Shown one piece after another: positions 1 through 6,524 of a stretch of DNA of 29,146 nucleotides. The DNA is from CAZBWE01 sp964495465 (GTDB taxonomy: Bacteria; Planctomycetota; Phycisphaerae; Sedimentisphaerales; Anaerobacaceae). How positions within the stretch are numbered: position 1 is the first letter of the stretch; every line of letters starts with the position of its first letter. Where the stretch lies: contig CAZBWE010000023.1 in NCBI GenBank assembly GCA_964495465.1, forward strand, positions 1-29,146, written 5' to 3'. The position numbers were made by a program, and so were the translations under genes. The notes beneath the pieces are model-generated. The model did not search any database, was not told where the DNA came from, and saw only the letters and a program-made list of their open reading frames with translations.

Positions 1-23
1 TGTGGTGTTGAAAGTTGACGCCA

Positions 24-380
24 ATGAATTTTGGGGTAACACGGAAGAAGCAGGAAGAACTTGAGGCAAGGATGGCGGCCCTGGGACTGCGTGAAGCGGA
101 CATAGAAGAAAAATATGTTCGTTCATCAGGACCTGGCGGACAAAACGTAAATAAAACCGCCAGCTGCGTTTATCTGAAACACAACCAGAGCGGCCTGGAA
201 GTGAAGATGCAGCGGGAACGGTCGCAGGGGCTGAACCGGTATTATGCACGAAAACGATTGTGTGAGCTGGTCGAACAGGAAAAATTTGGCTCAAAAAGTC
301 CTGCAGCATTAAAGGCCGAGAATATTCGCAAACAGAAACAACGTCGCAAACGCCGAAGCAAAACAAAGAGCAAGTTTTAA
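24..380 (+). CDS. Peptide-chain-release-factor-like protein (RF-1 domain, GGQ)
   Basis: A small protein of about 118 residues made of the RF-1 catalytic domain alone. It has the GGQ tripeptide in the context SSGPGGQNVNKTAS (about residues 35-48), followed by a QRERSQGLNR segment and a strongly basic C-terminal tail (KQKQRRKRRSKTKSKF). In class I release factors GGQ enters the peptidyl-transferase centre and triggers hydrolysis of peptidyl-tRNA. Stand-alone versions such as ArfB rescue stalled ribosomes, and the basic tail would suit binding in the empty mRNA channel. The codon-recognition domains of RF1/RF2 are absent. I prefer the ATG at 24 to an in-frame TTG at 15; neither has a clear Shine-Dalgarno. 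Whether it is ArfB itself or the sister family of RF-like proteins is open. It lies upstream of efp on the same strand, but a 328-base gap and a promoter separate them. Confidence 0.88.
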   Translation: MNFGVTRKKQEELEARMAALGLREADIEEKYVRSSGPGGQNVNKTASCVYLKHNQSGLEVKMQRERSQGLNRYYARKRLCELVEQEKFGSKSPAALKAENIRKQKQRRKRRSKTKSKF

Positions 381-708
381 TATAATTCACAAATTGAGCG
401 TGGTTTTTCATTATTCGGTTGCAGGTAGATTCATTTCTTGACATATTGTGGAAATTCTGCGATAATTTGCTCGTGATTCGTGGTTCGCGGATAGCGAATG
501 AAAGTTAAAAGCTATAAAGAACTAAGAACTTGTAACAAAACCTCTTTTAAAAATAAGGAACCACCTTGTGGTGCAGTTTTTAACGGATTTCTCGGCTGCG
601 CTCGAAATGACAGACTGGGTTTTGTTATAGAGTTTAAATAAAAATGCCAAACCTTAATTACGAACCACAAAGCACGAGCCACTAAACACAAACTATCGGG
701 AGTAAAAG
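381..708. other. Intergenic region with repeats and efp promoter
   Basis: No coding region is convincing here. It holds a sigma70-like promoter (438-466), a small ACCAC/GTGGT hairpin near 560-572, and a palindromic dispersed element at 585-613. An imperfect inverted repeat (470-487 against 661-678, 14 of 18 positions matching) brackets the space. Confidence 0.6.
438..466 (+). promoter_or_regulatory. Sigma70-type promoter upstream of efp
   Basis: TTGACA at 438-443 and GATAAT at 461-466 are separated by exactly 17 bases. This is the best promoter match in the gap and points toward efp and secA. It predicts a 5' leader of about 235 bases before the efp ATG, which includes the palindromic repeat at 585-613. 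Confidence 0.6.
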
Positions 709-1269
709 ATGAGAGCAGCACAGATGCAAAAAGGTCAGACCATCACAATCGACGGCAAATTATTCGTAATTGTCGATTACCAGCATGTAAAACTCGGTAA
801 AGGCGGAGCAGTCTATCAGACAAAAATAAAGAGCTTAACAAACGGGCTGGTCCAAACCGTTCGACTGAGGTCGGAAGAAAACGTCGAAGAGGCATACCTC
901 GATAAAAGGACATACGAATACCTGTATTCGTCCGGCAGTGGACATGTGCTAATGGATACAGAGACCTACGACCAGATTACACTCGACGATGATGCGTTCG
1001 GGGACGGGCAAAAATACCTAAAGCCAAATACCCAGCTTCAGGTCAGTATGTATCAGGGCAAGCCGGTTGTTATTACTTTACCCATTACTGTGGACCTGGA
1101 AGTTACGGATACGCCCCCAGAAATCAAAGGCGCTACAGCGACCAATCAAAATAAGCCGGCAACGCTGGAAACAGGACTTGTAGTGCAGGTGCCGCCATTT
1201 GTCAAATTGGGCGAAATTATCCGTATCGATACACGAACCGGCGAGTATGTTACAAGAGTAAAAGACTGA
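709..1269 (+). CDS. efp: Translation elongation factor P
   Basis: Full-length EF-P of 186 residues, the usual size. EF-P binds between the P and E sites and helps ribosomes form peptide bonds in polyproline stretches. The N-terminal KOW-like domain has the loop HVKLGKGGAVYQTKIKSL with the tip lysine at residue 31, the position that carries the post-translational modification in other bacteria. Two OB-type domains follow, ending in the conserved GEYVTRVKD. The start is supported by GGGAG six bases upstream of the ATG. No epmA/epmB- or ymfI-like modification gene is visible in this window, so the type of modification is unknown. secA starts 60 bases downstream on the same strand, and the two probably share the promoter at 438-466. 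Confidence 0.96.
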   Translation: MRAAQMQKGQTITIDGKLFVIVDYQHVKLGKGGAVYQTKIKSLTNGLVQTVRLRSEENVEEAYLDKRTYEYLYSSGSGHVLMDTETYDQITLDDDAFGDGQKYLKPNTQLQVSMYQGKPVVITLPITVDLEVTDTPPEIKGATATNQNKPATLETGLVVQVPPFVKLGEIIRIDTRTGEYVTRVKD

Positions 1270-1329
1270 AAGATAAATTCTAAATACTAAATCCTAAACA
1301 AGTTCAAAATTTCAAATGTTCAAAATCTA

Positions 1330-4300
1330 ATGCTTGATAAGGTTAATAAAAGTCTTGTAAAGATTTTCGGCTCACGTAATGAACGATTAGTAAAAGCCTA
1401 TTCGGTCATTGCCAAGCAAGCAGGTGAATTCGAGGAGCAAATACAACAACTCAGCGATGATGAACTGAAAGCCAAAACAGACGAGTTCAAGGCCAAATTA
1501 CAAGCCGGAACCAAAGCGGAAGATATTTTGCCTGAGGCGTTTTCTGTCGTGCGAGAGGCAGCAAGACGAAATGTCAAGATGCGCCACTTCGACGTTCAGC
1601 TAATCGGGGGCAATGTCCTCTATGACGGCAAGATAGCAGAGATGGCCACCGGCGAAGGCAAGACCTTAGTAGCGACACTTGCGGCATACCTCGTATATCT
1701 GACAGGGCGAAAGGTACATATAGTTACGGTCAACGACTACCTTGCCAAGCGAGATGCAGAATGGATGGGGCCGGTCTATAAGGCACTCGGAATGACGGTC
1801 GGCGCCATACAAGCGGATATGGATACGAGCGGCGAGGAACGAAAAGAGCAATACGGCTGCGATGTAACATACGGCACAAATAACGAGTTCGGCTTTGACT
1901 ACCTCCGCGATAATATGAAAATATCGCTGAAACAAATGGTCCAGGGACCTCTGCAATACGCGATTATAGACGAGGTCGATTCGATTCTTGTTGATGAGGC
2001 CAGGACACCTTTGATTATATCAGGTCCTGCTTTCGACGACGTCAGCAGGTATAAGAAAGCCGACCAGGTATCAAGAAAGCTGCTCAGCATGCAAAGCAAC
2101 TACGACAATATCAAAAGGCAAATCGATACCGCCCATCGAACATTAGCCAATGCCCAGGGAGAACTTGCCGAAGCAAGGAAAAACAAGGACAACAAGCGAA
2201 TTGAAAACGCCCAGAAGGTAATCGATAAGACCCAGCAAGAGCTTTCCGGCGCAGAATCACGACTATCAGGAGCGACGCAATACTACGAGGTCGAATACGA
2301 CAAAAAACAAGTCCATCTTACTCACGAGGGGGTGGGTGCAGCACAGGAAATCGCAGGAGTTGGGTCGTTTTTTACCGGTTCGAATATGGAATGGCCCCAC
2401 CTGCTGGAACAGAGTCTGCGCGCTCATGTGACATTCGAGAGAGAAAAAGATTATGTCGTTATGGACGGCAAGGTGATTATCGTTGACGAATTTACGGGGC
2501 GGCTGATGCACGGCAGGCAATGGTCGGACGGGCTGCATCAGGCAGTCGAGGCAAAAGAAAACGTTACCGTAAAAGAAGAGACACAAACACTTGCTACCAT
2601 CACTCTTCAAAATTTCTTTAAGCTCTATGACCAGATAGCCGGTATGACCGGAACGGCTGCCACCGAAGCCGAAGAGTTTCTGAATATATACAATCTCGAA
2701 GTGGTTGTCATACCTACCAACAAGCCGTGCATAAGAAATGATATGGATGACGTAATCTATAAAACGATGCACGAAAAATACAATGCCATAGTAGAAGATA
2801 TAAATTCGGTCAGCTCATCCGGCAGACCAGTTCTTGTGGGAACGGTCAGCGTGGAGAAAAACGAGGCGCTTTCCGCAGCTTTAACCAAAAGATACGGTCT
2901 GGAGCATGAGGTCCTTAATGCCAAACATCACGAAAGAGAAGCTGCGATTGTTGCCAAGGCCGGTCAGCAGCACAAAGGCCGGGACGGAAAAATGTATGGT
3001 AATGTAACAATTGCAACGAATATGGCAGGACGAGGAACGGATATTGTCCTCGGAGAAGGAGTAGCAGAGCTTGGGGGACTGCATGTGTTAGGAACGGAAC
3101 GGCATGAGGCCCGTAGAATCGATAACCAGCTACGAGGCCGATGCGGCAGACAAGGCGATGGTGGTTCGAGCCAGTTTTTCCTCAGCTTCGATGACGACCT
3201 GATGAAATATTTTGCTTCCGAATTTACCGTTAAAGCACTAACAAAAATAGGTTGGCAGGAAGGCGAGTCAATCTATCATCCGTGGATAAGCAGGGGCATC
3301 GAAAAGGCACAAAAGAAGGTCGAAGAGCGAAACTACGAAATACGCAAGAGCTTGCTCGAATACGATGAGGTAATGGACTACCAGCGAAAAATCTTCTACT
3401 CGCGAAGACGCGAGATACTTACCGGCAAAGGTCTTAAAGACATTATCAAAGAGATGATTGGAAATTCCATCGCAAAAAACTGCGATACAATTCTCAACAA
3501 AGATTACCCTCATAAATGCATCATCGAGTGGGCCAGGACTAATTTTGGGGTTGATATAAGACCCTCAGATATTTCCGATGATAAGCCGGAGGAAATTGAA
3601 CAACTAATAAAAGAAAAAGCAAAGGATATTACCTCTAATAATATATCACTTTCCCTCGGAGAATACCTTGAAGACTACAGTGACCCTCAAAGCTGGGATA
3701 TCGCAGGGCTGTGTAAATGGGCGATGAGCGCATTTAAGGTGAGTTTAAGTCCCGGAAAAATCAAACAACAATCGCCGGAGGAGATAGAAGAACAGCTAAT
3801 ATCTGCTGCGGCAGAGCAAATCAATAAAAAAGACTGCTCTCAATTAAACGAATTTCTTCGGGAAGACTTTGCCATTCGCACGTTTGCCGAATGGGCACGA
3901 GCCACGCTCGATATAAAACTGGAGGTCAGCGAGCTTACAGACTTAAACGCATCGCAAATCCGTCAGCTTCTTTCTGAAAGAAGTGCGGCCAAATACAGAC
4001 AAAGAGAGATTGAATATCCAGTTGAGTTTGCAATGAATATGTTCTATGGCCCTGAAGGAGCCAACGTGTATGCGTTCGAGGCGCTGGCCGAGTGGGCAAA
4101 TAAAAAATATAACGCTGGGCTGACAAGCGAACAGCTTCAAAATAGCAAACCCCGCCTGATACAACAACAACTGCTTGAGCTTAGCAAAAACTATAACAAT
4201 GGCGAATTAGAACAAGAGCTATCAGATAAAATTTCAAAACTTGAGATTACAGAATTAGTTAAATGGGCTAATGAGAGATTTAACACTTCAGTAACTAAAG

Positions 4301-4815
4301 AAGAGCTTGAAAAGGGAGGGAAAATTAAGGAAATACTATCTGAACGGGCAAAAGAATTTTTGCGCAGTGAACTTAGCGATCTCGAAAAATATGTGCTGAT
4401 ACAGGTTTATGACAGCGCCTGGAAGGACCATCTCTATACGATGGACCATCTAAAAGACAGCATCTGGACCCGCTCATTCGCTGAAAAAGACCCAAAGACC
4501 GAATACAAACGTGAAGGGTTCAGGTTGTTCGAAGAGATGCTCGATTCCATTGAGGACCGGGTAACTAACATTATCTTCAAGGTCCGCATCGAAGCCGGCG
4601 CCAGAGCCAGAAGTGTCTGGAGGGTAAGCCAGACGGCACACGATGAGGTCAGCCAGTTCGCCATGGCCGAGAGACAACGCGCCGCATCACAGGCACCACA
4701 GGGCGAACAAAAAGTAAAACAGATTCGGCTGGACCAGCCTAAGGTCGGGCGCAATGACCCATGCCCGTGCGGCAGCGGGAAAAAATATAAGAAATGCTGC
4801 GGAAAGAACTTGTGA
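1330..4815 (+). CDS. secA: Preprotein translocase ATPase SecA, enlarged form
   Basis: SecA drives unfolded preproteins through SecYEG by ATP hydrolysis. At 1161 residues it is much longer than E. coli SecA (901). The first motor domain has Walker A MATGEGKT (105-112) and IIDEVDSILVDEA (212-224). A preprotein-crosslinking domain follows, then the second motor with TNMAGRGTD and RGRCGRQGD (602-610). The scaffold helix around SLLEYDEVMDYQ leads to the two-helix finger (about 1013-1090). The C-terminal tail is a zinc-binding SEC-C motif, CPCGSGKKYKKCCG (Cys 1145, 1147, 1156, 1157), which normally contacts SecB or ribosomes. Two insertions stand out: a predicted coiled coil at about 240-316, and five degenerate Trp-Ala repeats at about 730-1010, where the helical wing normally lies. 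No Shine-Dalgarno precedes the ATG. It probably forms an operon with efp. Confidence 0.97.
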   Translation: MLDKVNKSLVKIFGSRNERLVKAYSVIAKQAGEFEEQIQQLSDDELKAKTDEFKAKLQAGTKAEDILPEAFSVVREAARRNVKMRHFDVQLIGGNVLYDGKIAEMATGEGKTLVATLAAYLVYLTGRKVHIVTVNDYLAKRDAEWMGPVYKALGMTVGAIQADMDTSGEERKEQYGCDVTYGTNNEFGFDYLRDNMKISLKQMVQGPLQYAIIDEVDSILVDEARTPLIISGPAFDDVSRYKKADQVSRKLLSMQSNYDNIKRQIDTAHRTLANAQGELAEARKNKDNKRIENAQKVIDKTQQELSGAESRLSGATQYYEVEYDKKQVHLTHEGVGAAQEIAGVGSFFTGSNMEWPHLLEQSLRAHVTFEREKDYVVMDGKVIIVDEFTGRLMHGRQWSDGLHQAVEAKENVTVKEETQTLATITLQNFFKLYDQIAGMTGTAATEAEEFLNIYNLEVVVIPTNKPCIRNDMDDVIYKTMHEKYNAIVEDINSVSSSGRPVLVGTVSVEKNEALSAALTKRYGLEHEVLNAKHHEREAAIVAKAGQQHKGRDGKMYGNVTIATNMAGRGTDIVLGEGVAELGGLHVLGTERHEARRIDNQLRGRCGRQGDGGSSQFFLSFDDDLMKYFASEFTVKALTKIGWQEGESIYHPWISRGIEKAQKKVEERNYEIRKSLLEYDEVMDYQRKIFYSRRREILTGKGLKDIIKEMIGNSIAKNCDTILNKDYPHKCIIEWARTNFGVDIRPSDISDDKPEEIEQLIKEKAKDITSNNISLSLGEYLEDYSDPQSWDIAGLCKWAMSAFKVSLSPGKIKQQSPEEIEEQLISAAAEQINKKDCSQLNEFLREDFAIRTFAEWARATLDIKLEVSELTDLNASQIRQLLSERSAAKYRQREIEYPVEFAMNMFYGPEGANVYAFEALAEWANKKYNAGLTSEQLQNSKPRLIQQQLLELSKNYNNGELEQELSDKISKLEITELVKWANERFNTSVTKEELEKGGKIKEILSERAKEFLRSELSDLEKYVLIQVYDSAWKDHLYTMDHLKDSIWTRSFAEKDPKTEYKREGFRLFEEMLDSIEDRVTNIIFKVRIEAGARARSVWRVSQTAHDEVSQFAMAERQRAASQAPQGEQKVKQIRLDQPKVGRNDPCPCGSGKKYKKCCGKNL
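2047..2277 (+). other. SecA coiled-coil insertion in the crosslinking domain
   Basis: Residues about 240-316 of SecA are rich in Ala, Lys, Glu, Gln and Asn with no proline, and show heptad-like hydrophobic spacing (for example IDTAHRTLANAQGELAEAR). They sit after the IISGPA strand and before the EVEYDKKQVHLTHEG strand. In E. coli SecA that interval is short, so this is an added helical hairpin or coiled coil on the preprotein-binding domain. Confidence 0.7.
3517..4359 (+). repeat. Five degenerate Trp-Ala repeats inside SecA
   Basis: Five segments share the pattern [L/I/F]-x-x-W-A-x(3)-[F/Y/L]-x-[V/A/I/T]-x-[L/I/V], followed by an acidic helix ending in a QLL-, EEQL- or EIL-like motif. The tryptophans are at residues 734, 797, 855, 922 and 979, so the spacing is 63, 58, 67 and 57 residues. 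Examples are IIEWARTNFGVDI, LCKWAMSAFKVSL, FAEWARATLDIKL, LAEWANKKYNAGL and LVKWANERFNTSV. The repeats lie between the scaffold helix and the two-helix finger. They diverge at both protein and DNA level, so they are old. Confidence 0.85.
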
Positions 4816-4886
4816 AAGAAGAGCAATGATAGATTAATTATCTTTGCAGGCCGGATGCTTCACTTCGTTCAGCATGACACAAAAAA

Positions 4887-4922
4887 GAAAACATCGAGCA
4901 ACGATTCGCCACTCGATGTTTT
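4887..4922 (+). terminator. Hairpin after secA
   Basis: An 11-base stem AAAACATCGAG / CTCGATGTTTT lies 70 bases after the secA stop. The only T-run is the TTTT that ends the right arm. It could end the efp-secA transcript, or it could simply stabilise the 3' end. Confidence 0.45.
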
Positions 4923-5090
4923 CCGGAGGGGAGAAAAATCCATACTACTCTCTCCTATCGGTAACGATGCAACAGCGACTTTAGCAACGTCACAATTTTT
5001 TAACGGTTAGCTTCATACCATTAAAAAATTATGGGATTTCCAAGAATGTCACCCATAATGTTACTATTCCTATTTTCCTTATGGGACTTA

Positions 5091-5128
5091 ATTACGAACA
5101 ATAACAAGTGAGTGTTCGTAATTTTTTT
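5091..5128 (+). terminator. Strong intrinsic terminator reading rightward
   Basis: A perfect 10-base stem (ATTACGAACA at 5091-5100, TGTTCGTAAT at 5113-5122) with a 12-base loop is followed by seven T (5122-5128). It lies 276 bases after the secA stop. It is either the final secA terminator or the end of a short non-coding transcript from the structured region just before it. Confidence 0.75.
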
Positions 5129-5153
5129 GGACTGGAATATTACTTATATATTC

Positions 5154-5174
5154 AAACTGACTGATGGTCAGTTT
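5154..5174. promoter_or_regulatory. Perfect 8+8 palindrome, possible operator
   Basis: AAACTGAC (5154-5161) and GTCAGTTT (5167-5174) form a perfect inverted repeat around a 5-base spacer. The half-site GTCAGTTT occurs again at 5339-5346. The dyad could be a regulator-binding site, but no regulator gene is adjacent and no promoter clearly overlaps it. Confidence 0.3.
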
Positions 5175-5199
5175 AAAAACGCAAAAATCAAAATGTAAT

Positions 5200-5260
5200 C
5201 CGCCTTCGTTAATACTATGGCGGACAAGAATTGTCGAATCCGGCAGAAATGGTGCCGGAT
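5200..5260 (+). ncRNA. Candidate structured RNA, three consecutive hairpins
   Basis: Three stems follow each other almost without spacers: CCGCC/GGCGG (5200-5204 with 5219-5223), GACAA/TTGTC (5223-5227 with 5231-5235), and ATCCGGCA/TGCCGGAT (5238-5245 with 5253-5260). A T-rich stretch follows the last stem. No protein frame uses this DNA convincingly. The strand is uncertain because the stems also form on the complement. I do not recognise an RNA family. Confidence 0.3.
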
Positions 5261-5426
5261 GGCTGATTTTATAATTGTTTTTATGGTGCATAATACCTTG
5301 TCAAAAGGTGAGTTGCGTTTATAGGGACGGACAAAACGGTCAGTTTGAGTAATATAAGCAAATAATGCATCATAAGTATTTATGAAAAAAGAAGATATGC
5401 ACGTATATAGGGCAAAGAGGCACTGT

Positions 5427-5636
5427 TTACGTTTTACGCTTTCCGACGAGCCATTTGAAACGGAAAACATCACGGACCTTTTCCGTGAAACGAACACCCA
5501 GTGTCTGTGTGCTGGTTTTGAACTCAGCGCGTTTTAAATCCTCAACGGTCGGCATTCTTCGAGATTTACCGAACATCGACAGAAATATCCCTGCGAGCAA
5601 GCCAAGGAATGAGTTAATTTTATTGCGCAGAAACAT
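5427..5636 (-). CDS. Small hypothetical protein with hydrophobic N-terminus
   Basis: A 69-residue protein I do not recognise. The start is supported by AAGGA about eight bases upstream of the ATG. Residues about 9-22 (SFLGLLAGIFLSMF) are hydrophobic and look like a short membrane anchor or uncleaved signal. The rest is basic and ends in FTEKVRDVFRFKWLVGKRKT, so if anchored it would expose a basic tail. It lies 65 bases downstream of the 203-residue hypothetical gene on the same strand, with a CCCCGG hairpin between them, so cotranscription is uncertain. A 51-codon frame on the other strand (start near 5382) overlaps it and has no ribosome-binding site. No function can be assigned. Confidence 0.5.
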   Translation of the reverse strand: MFLRNKINSFLGLLAGIFLSMFGKSRRMPTVEDLKRAEFKTSTQTLGVRFTEKVRDVFRFKWLVGKRKT

Positions 5637-5658
5637 TTATAAGTCCTTATATAATAAA

Positions 5659-5675
5659 CCCCGGTAAAACCGGGG
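5659..5675 (-). terminator. Hairpin between two small genes
   Basis: CCCCGG / CCGGGG with the loop TAAAA (TTTTA on the minus strand) is followed on the minus strand by T/A-rich DNA. It may end or weaken the transcript of the upstream 203-residue gene. It has the same loop as the terminator between tatC and the metallo-hydrolase gene. Confidence 0.4.
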
Positions 5676-5701
5676 GCTAAATATTTATTAACGGAGAACA
5701 A

Positions 5702-6307
5702 TCACCTTTGGACGGCCAGTTTTACACCGGCCAACAGCTCGCGGCCAGTTCTGCTTACGAAAGCAGACTTCCCAAATAACTGATGCCTCTCGAGAACCTG
5801 TGGCTTTTGGTCATAATACCTCTGAACCGCCTCAATACCACCTTCGACAGCACCGGTTGTTCTATATTCACCTTCTGAAAGCCAGGAGCTAACCTCATCA
5901 TCAAACTCGGCAGGATAAATAAGCGACACAACATATTTATCACTGCTATATTCAGCAAGATGAATCTTCGCCCGGCAAGGTGGAGCAGACCTAACCGCCA
6001 AATTCACAAGCTGTTTAAAGTCTCTATTCGCTATTTCGAAATCGAGTGAATAAAAGAACATACCGGCTTCGAGCTGGAAGGTCCGGGCAGGGACGCCTTT
6101 TAGTTCGAGCCAGCCATCGGGCCAGGCCTTGTGGATTTTATAGACCTTTCCATCCTTATACTTTTCACTTTCCAGAAGCTCAGCCACTTCTTCACCAGTA
6201 AAGCCGACGCCGACGTGGTCGCCGCCTGCGGCGAGCTCAGCCGAGCCGAAGTCGAAGATATACAGGCCTACGTATCTATCCGATTTTTGTAATTTCGGTA
6301 ATTCCAT
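5702..6307 (-). CDS. Conserved-looking hypothetical protein, about 201 aa
   Basis: I do not recognise this protein. It is soluble in character, with no signal peptide or membrane segment, and mixed alpha/beta composition. It starts MELPKLQKSDRYVGLYIFDF and includes an acidic segment around TGEEVAELLESEKYKDG. The preferred start is the ATG at 6307; a GTG at 6313 is in frame just upstream. No Shine-Dalgarno is visible, but TATAAT lies on the minus strand at 6322-6317, only nine bases before the ATG, so the mRNA may be leaderless. Codon use and uninterrupted length support a real gene. The small 69-residue gene follows on the same strand. No pathway is suggested by context. Confidence 0.65.
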   Translation of the reverse strand: MELPKLQKSDRYVGLYIFDFGSAELAAGGDHVGVGFTGEEVAELLESEKYKDGKVYKIHKAWPDGWLELKGVPARTFQLEAGMFFYSLDFEIANRDFKQLVNLAVRSAPPCRAKIHLAEYSSDKYVVSLIYPAEFDDEVSSWLSEGEYRTTGAVEGGIEAVQRYYDQKPQVLERHQLFGKSAFVSRTGRELLAGVKLAVQR

Positions 6308-6322
6308 AACCACTTTATTATA

Positions 6323-6354
6323 GCCACAGGTTTCACAGATTGCACGGATTTTTT
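6323..6354 (+). repeat. CACAGATT-type dispersed repeat, copy 1
   Basis: Begins GCCACAGGTTTCACAGATTG. It matches the start of the copy at 7760-7791 at 19 of 20 positions, and each copy contains an internally repeated CACAG-TT word. Both copies are intergenic and in the same orientation. Confidence 0.6.
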
Positions 6355-6430
6355 AGACACTCTTACTATTACATAAGTCAAATTATAAACTTGTATTTGT
6401 ATGTTGTGAGTTTATAATGCGTAAAAGTAT

Positions 6431-6472
6431 GAGATTGCCTCGTCCGGCTCCGGCGGAGCCGCAATGACGAGA
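6431..6472. repeat. Palindromic dispersed element (GAGATTGC...GCAATGACG)
   Basis: The element is framed by GAGATTGC and GCAATGACG with the stem CGGCTCC/GGAGCCG and the loop GGC (6445-6461). It shares both outer words and its length with the element at 24771-24809. The cores differ, but each keeps its own base pairing. Confidence 0.7.
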
Positions 6473-6524
6473 TGTGAACTGATATATTCATCATAATAAA
6501 TTGTTTTTAAGGAAGAAAAGAATA

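Larger units (their letters stand above)
4816..5426. other. Non-coding region rich in hairpins, downstream of secA
   Basis: I find no credible gene in this 611-base stretch. It holds a palindromic dispersed element (4853-4879), a hairpin at 4887-4922, a long A/T inverted repeat (4994-5007 with 5017-5030), alternative CCCAT pairings, and a strong rightward terminator at 5091-5128. A perfect 8+8 palindrome lies at 5154-5174, followed by three successive hairpins at 5200-5260. Some of this may be a non-coding RNA or the secA 3' UTR. Confidence 0.5.

Noticed and set aside
1..18. A frame ending CGVES-stop at the left edge, possibly the end of another gene
   Set aside because: Only five codons are visible, too few to support a call.
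4926..4953. AGGGGAG / CTCTCCT pairing after the first secA hairpin
   Set aside because: The stem needs a G:T pair and a long loop; no better than expected in a purine-rich stretch.
5382..5537. A 51-codon rightward frame starting MKKEDMHVYRAKRH
   Set aside because: It has no ribosome-binding site and overlaps the better supported minus-strand 69-residue gene.
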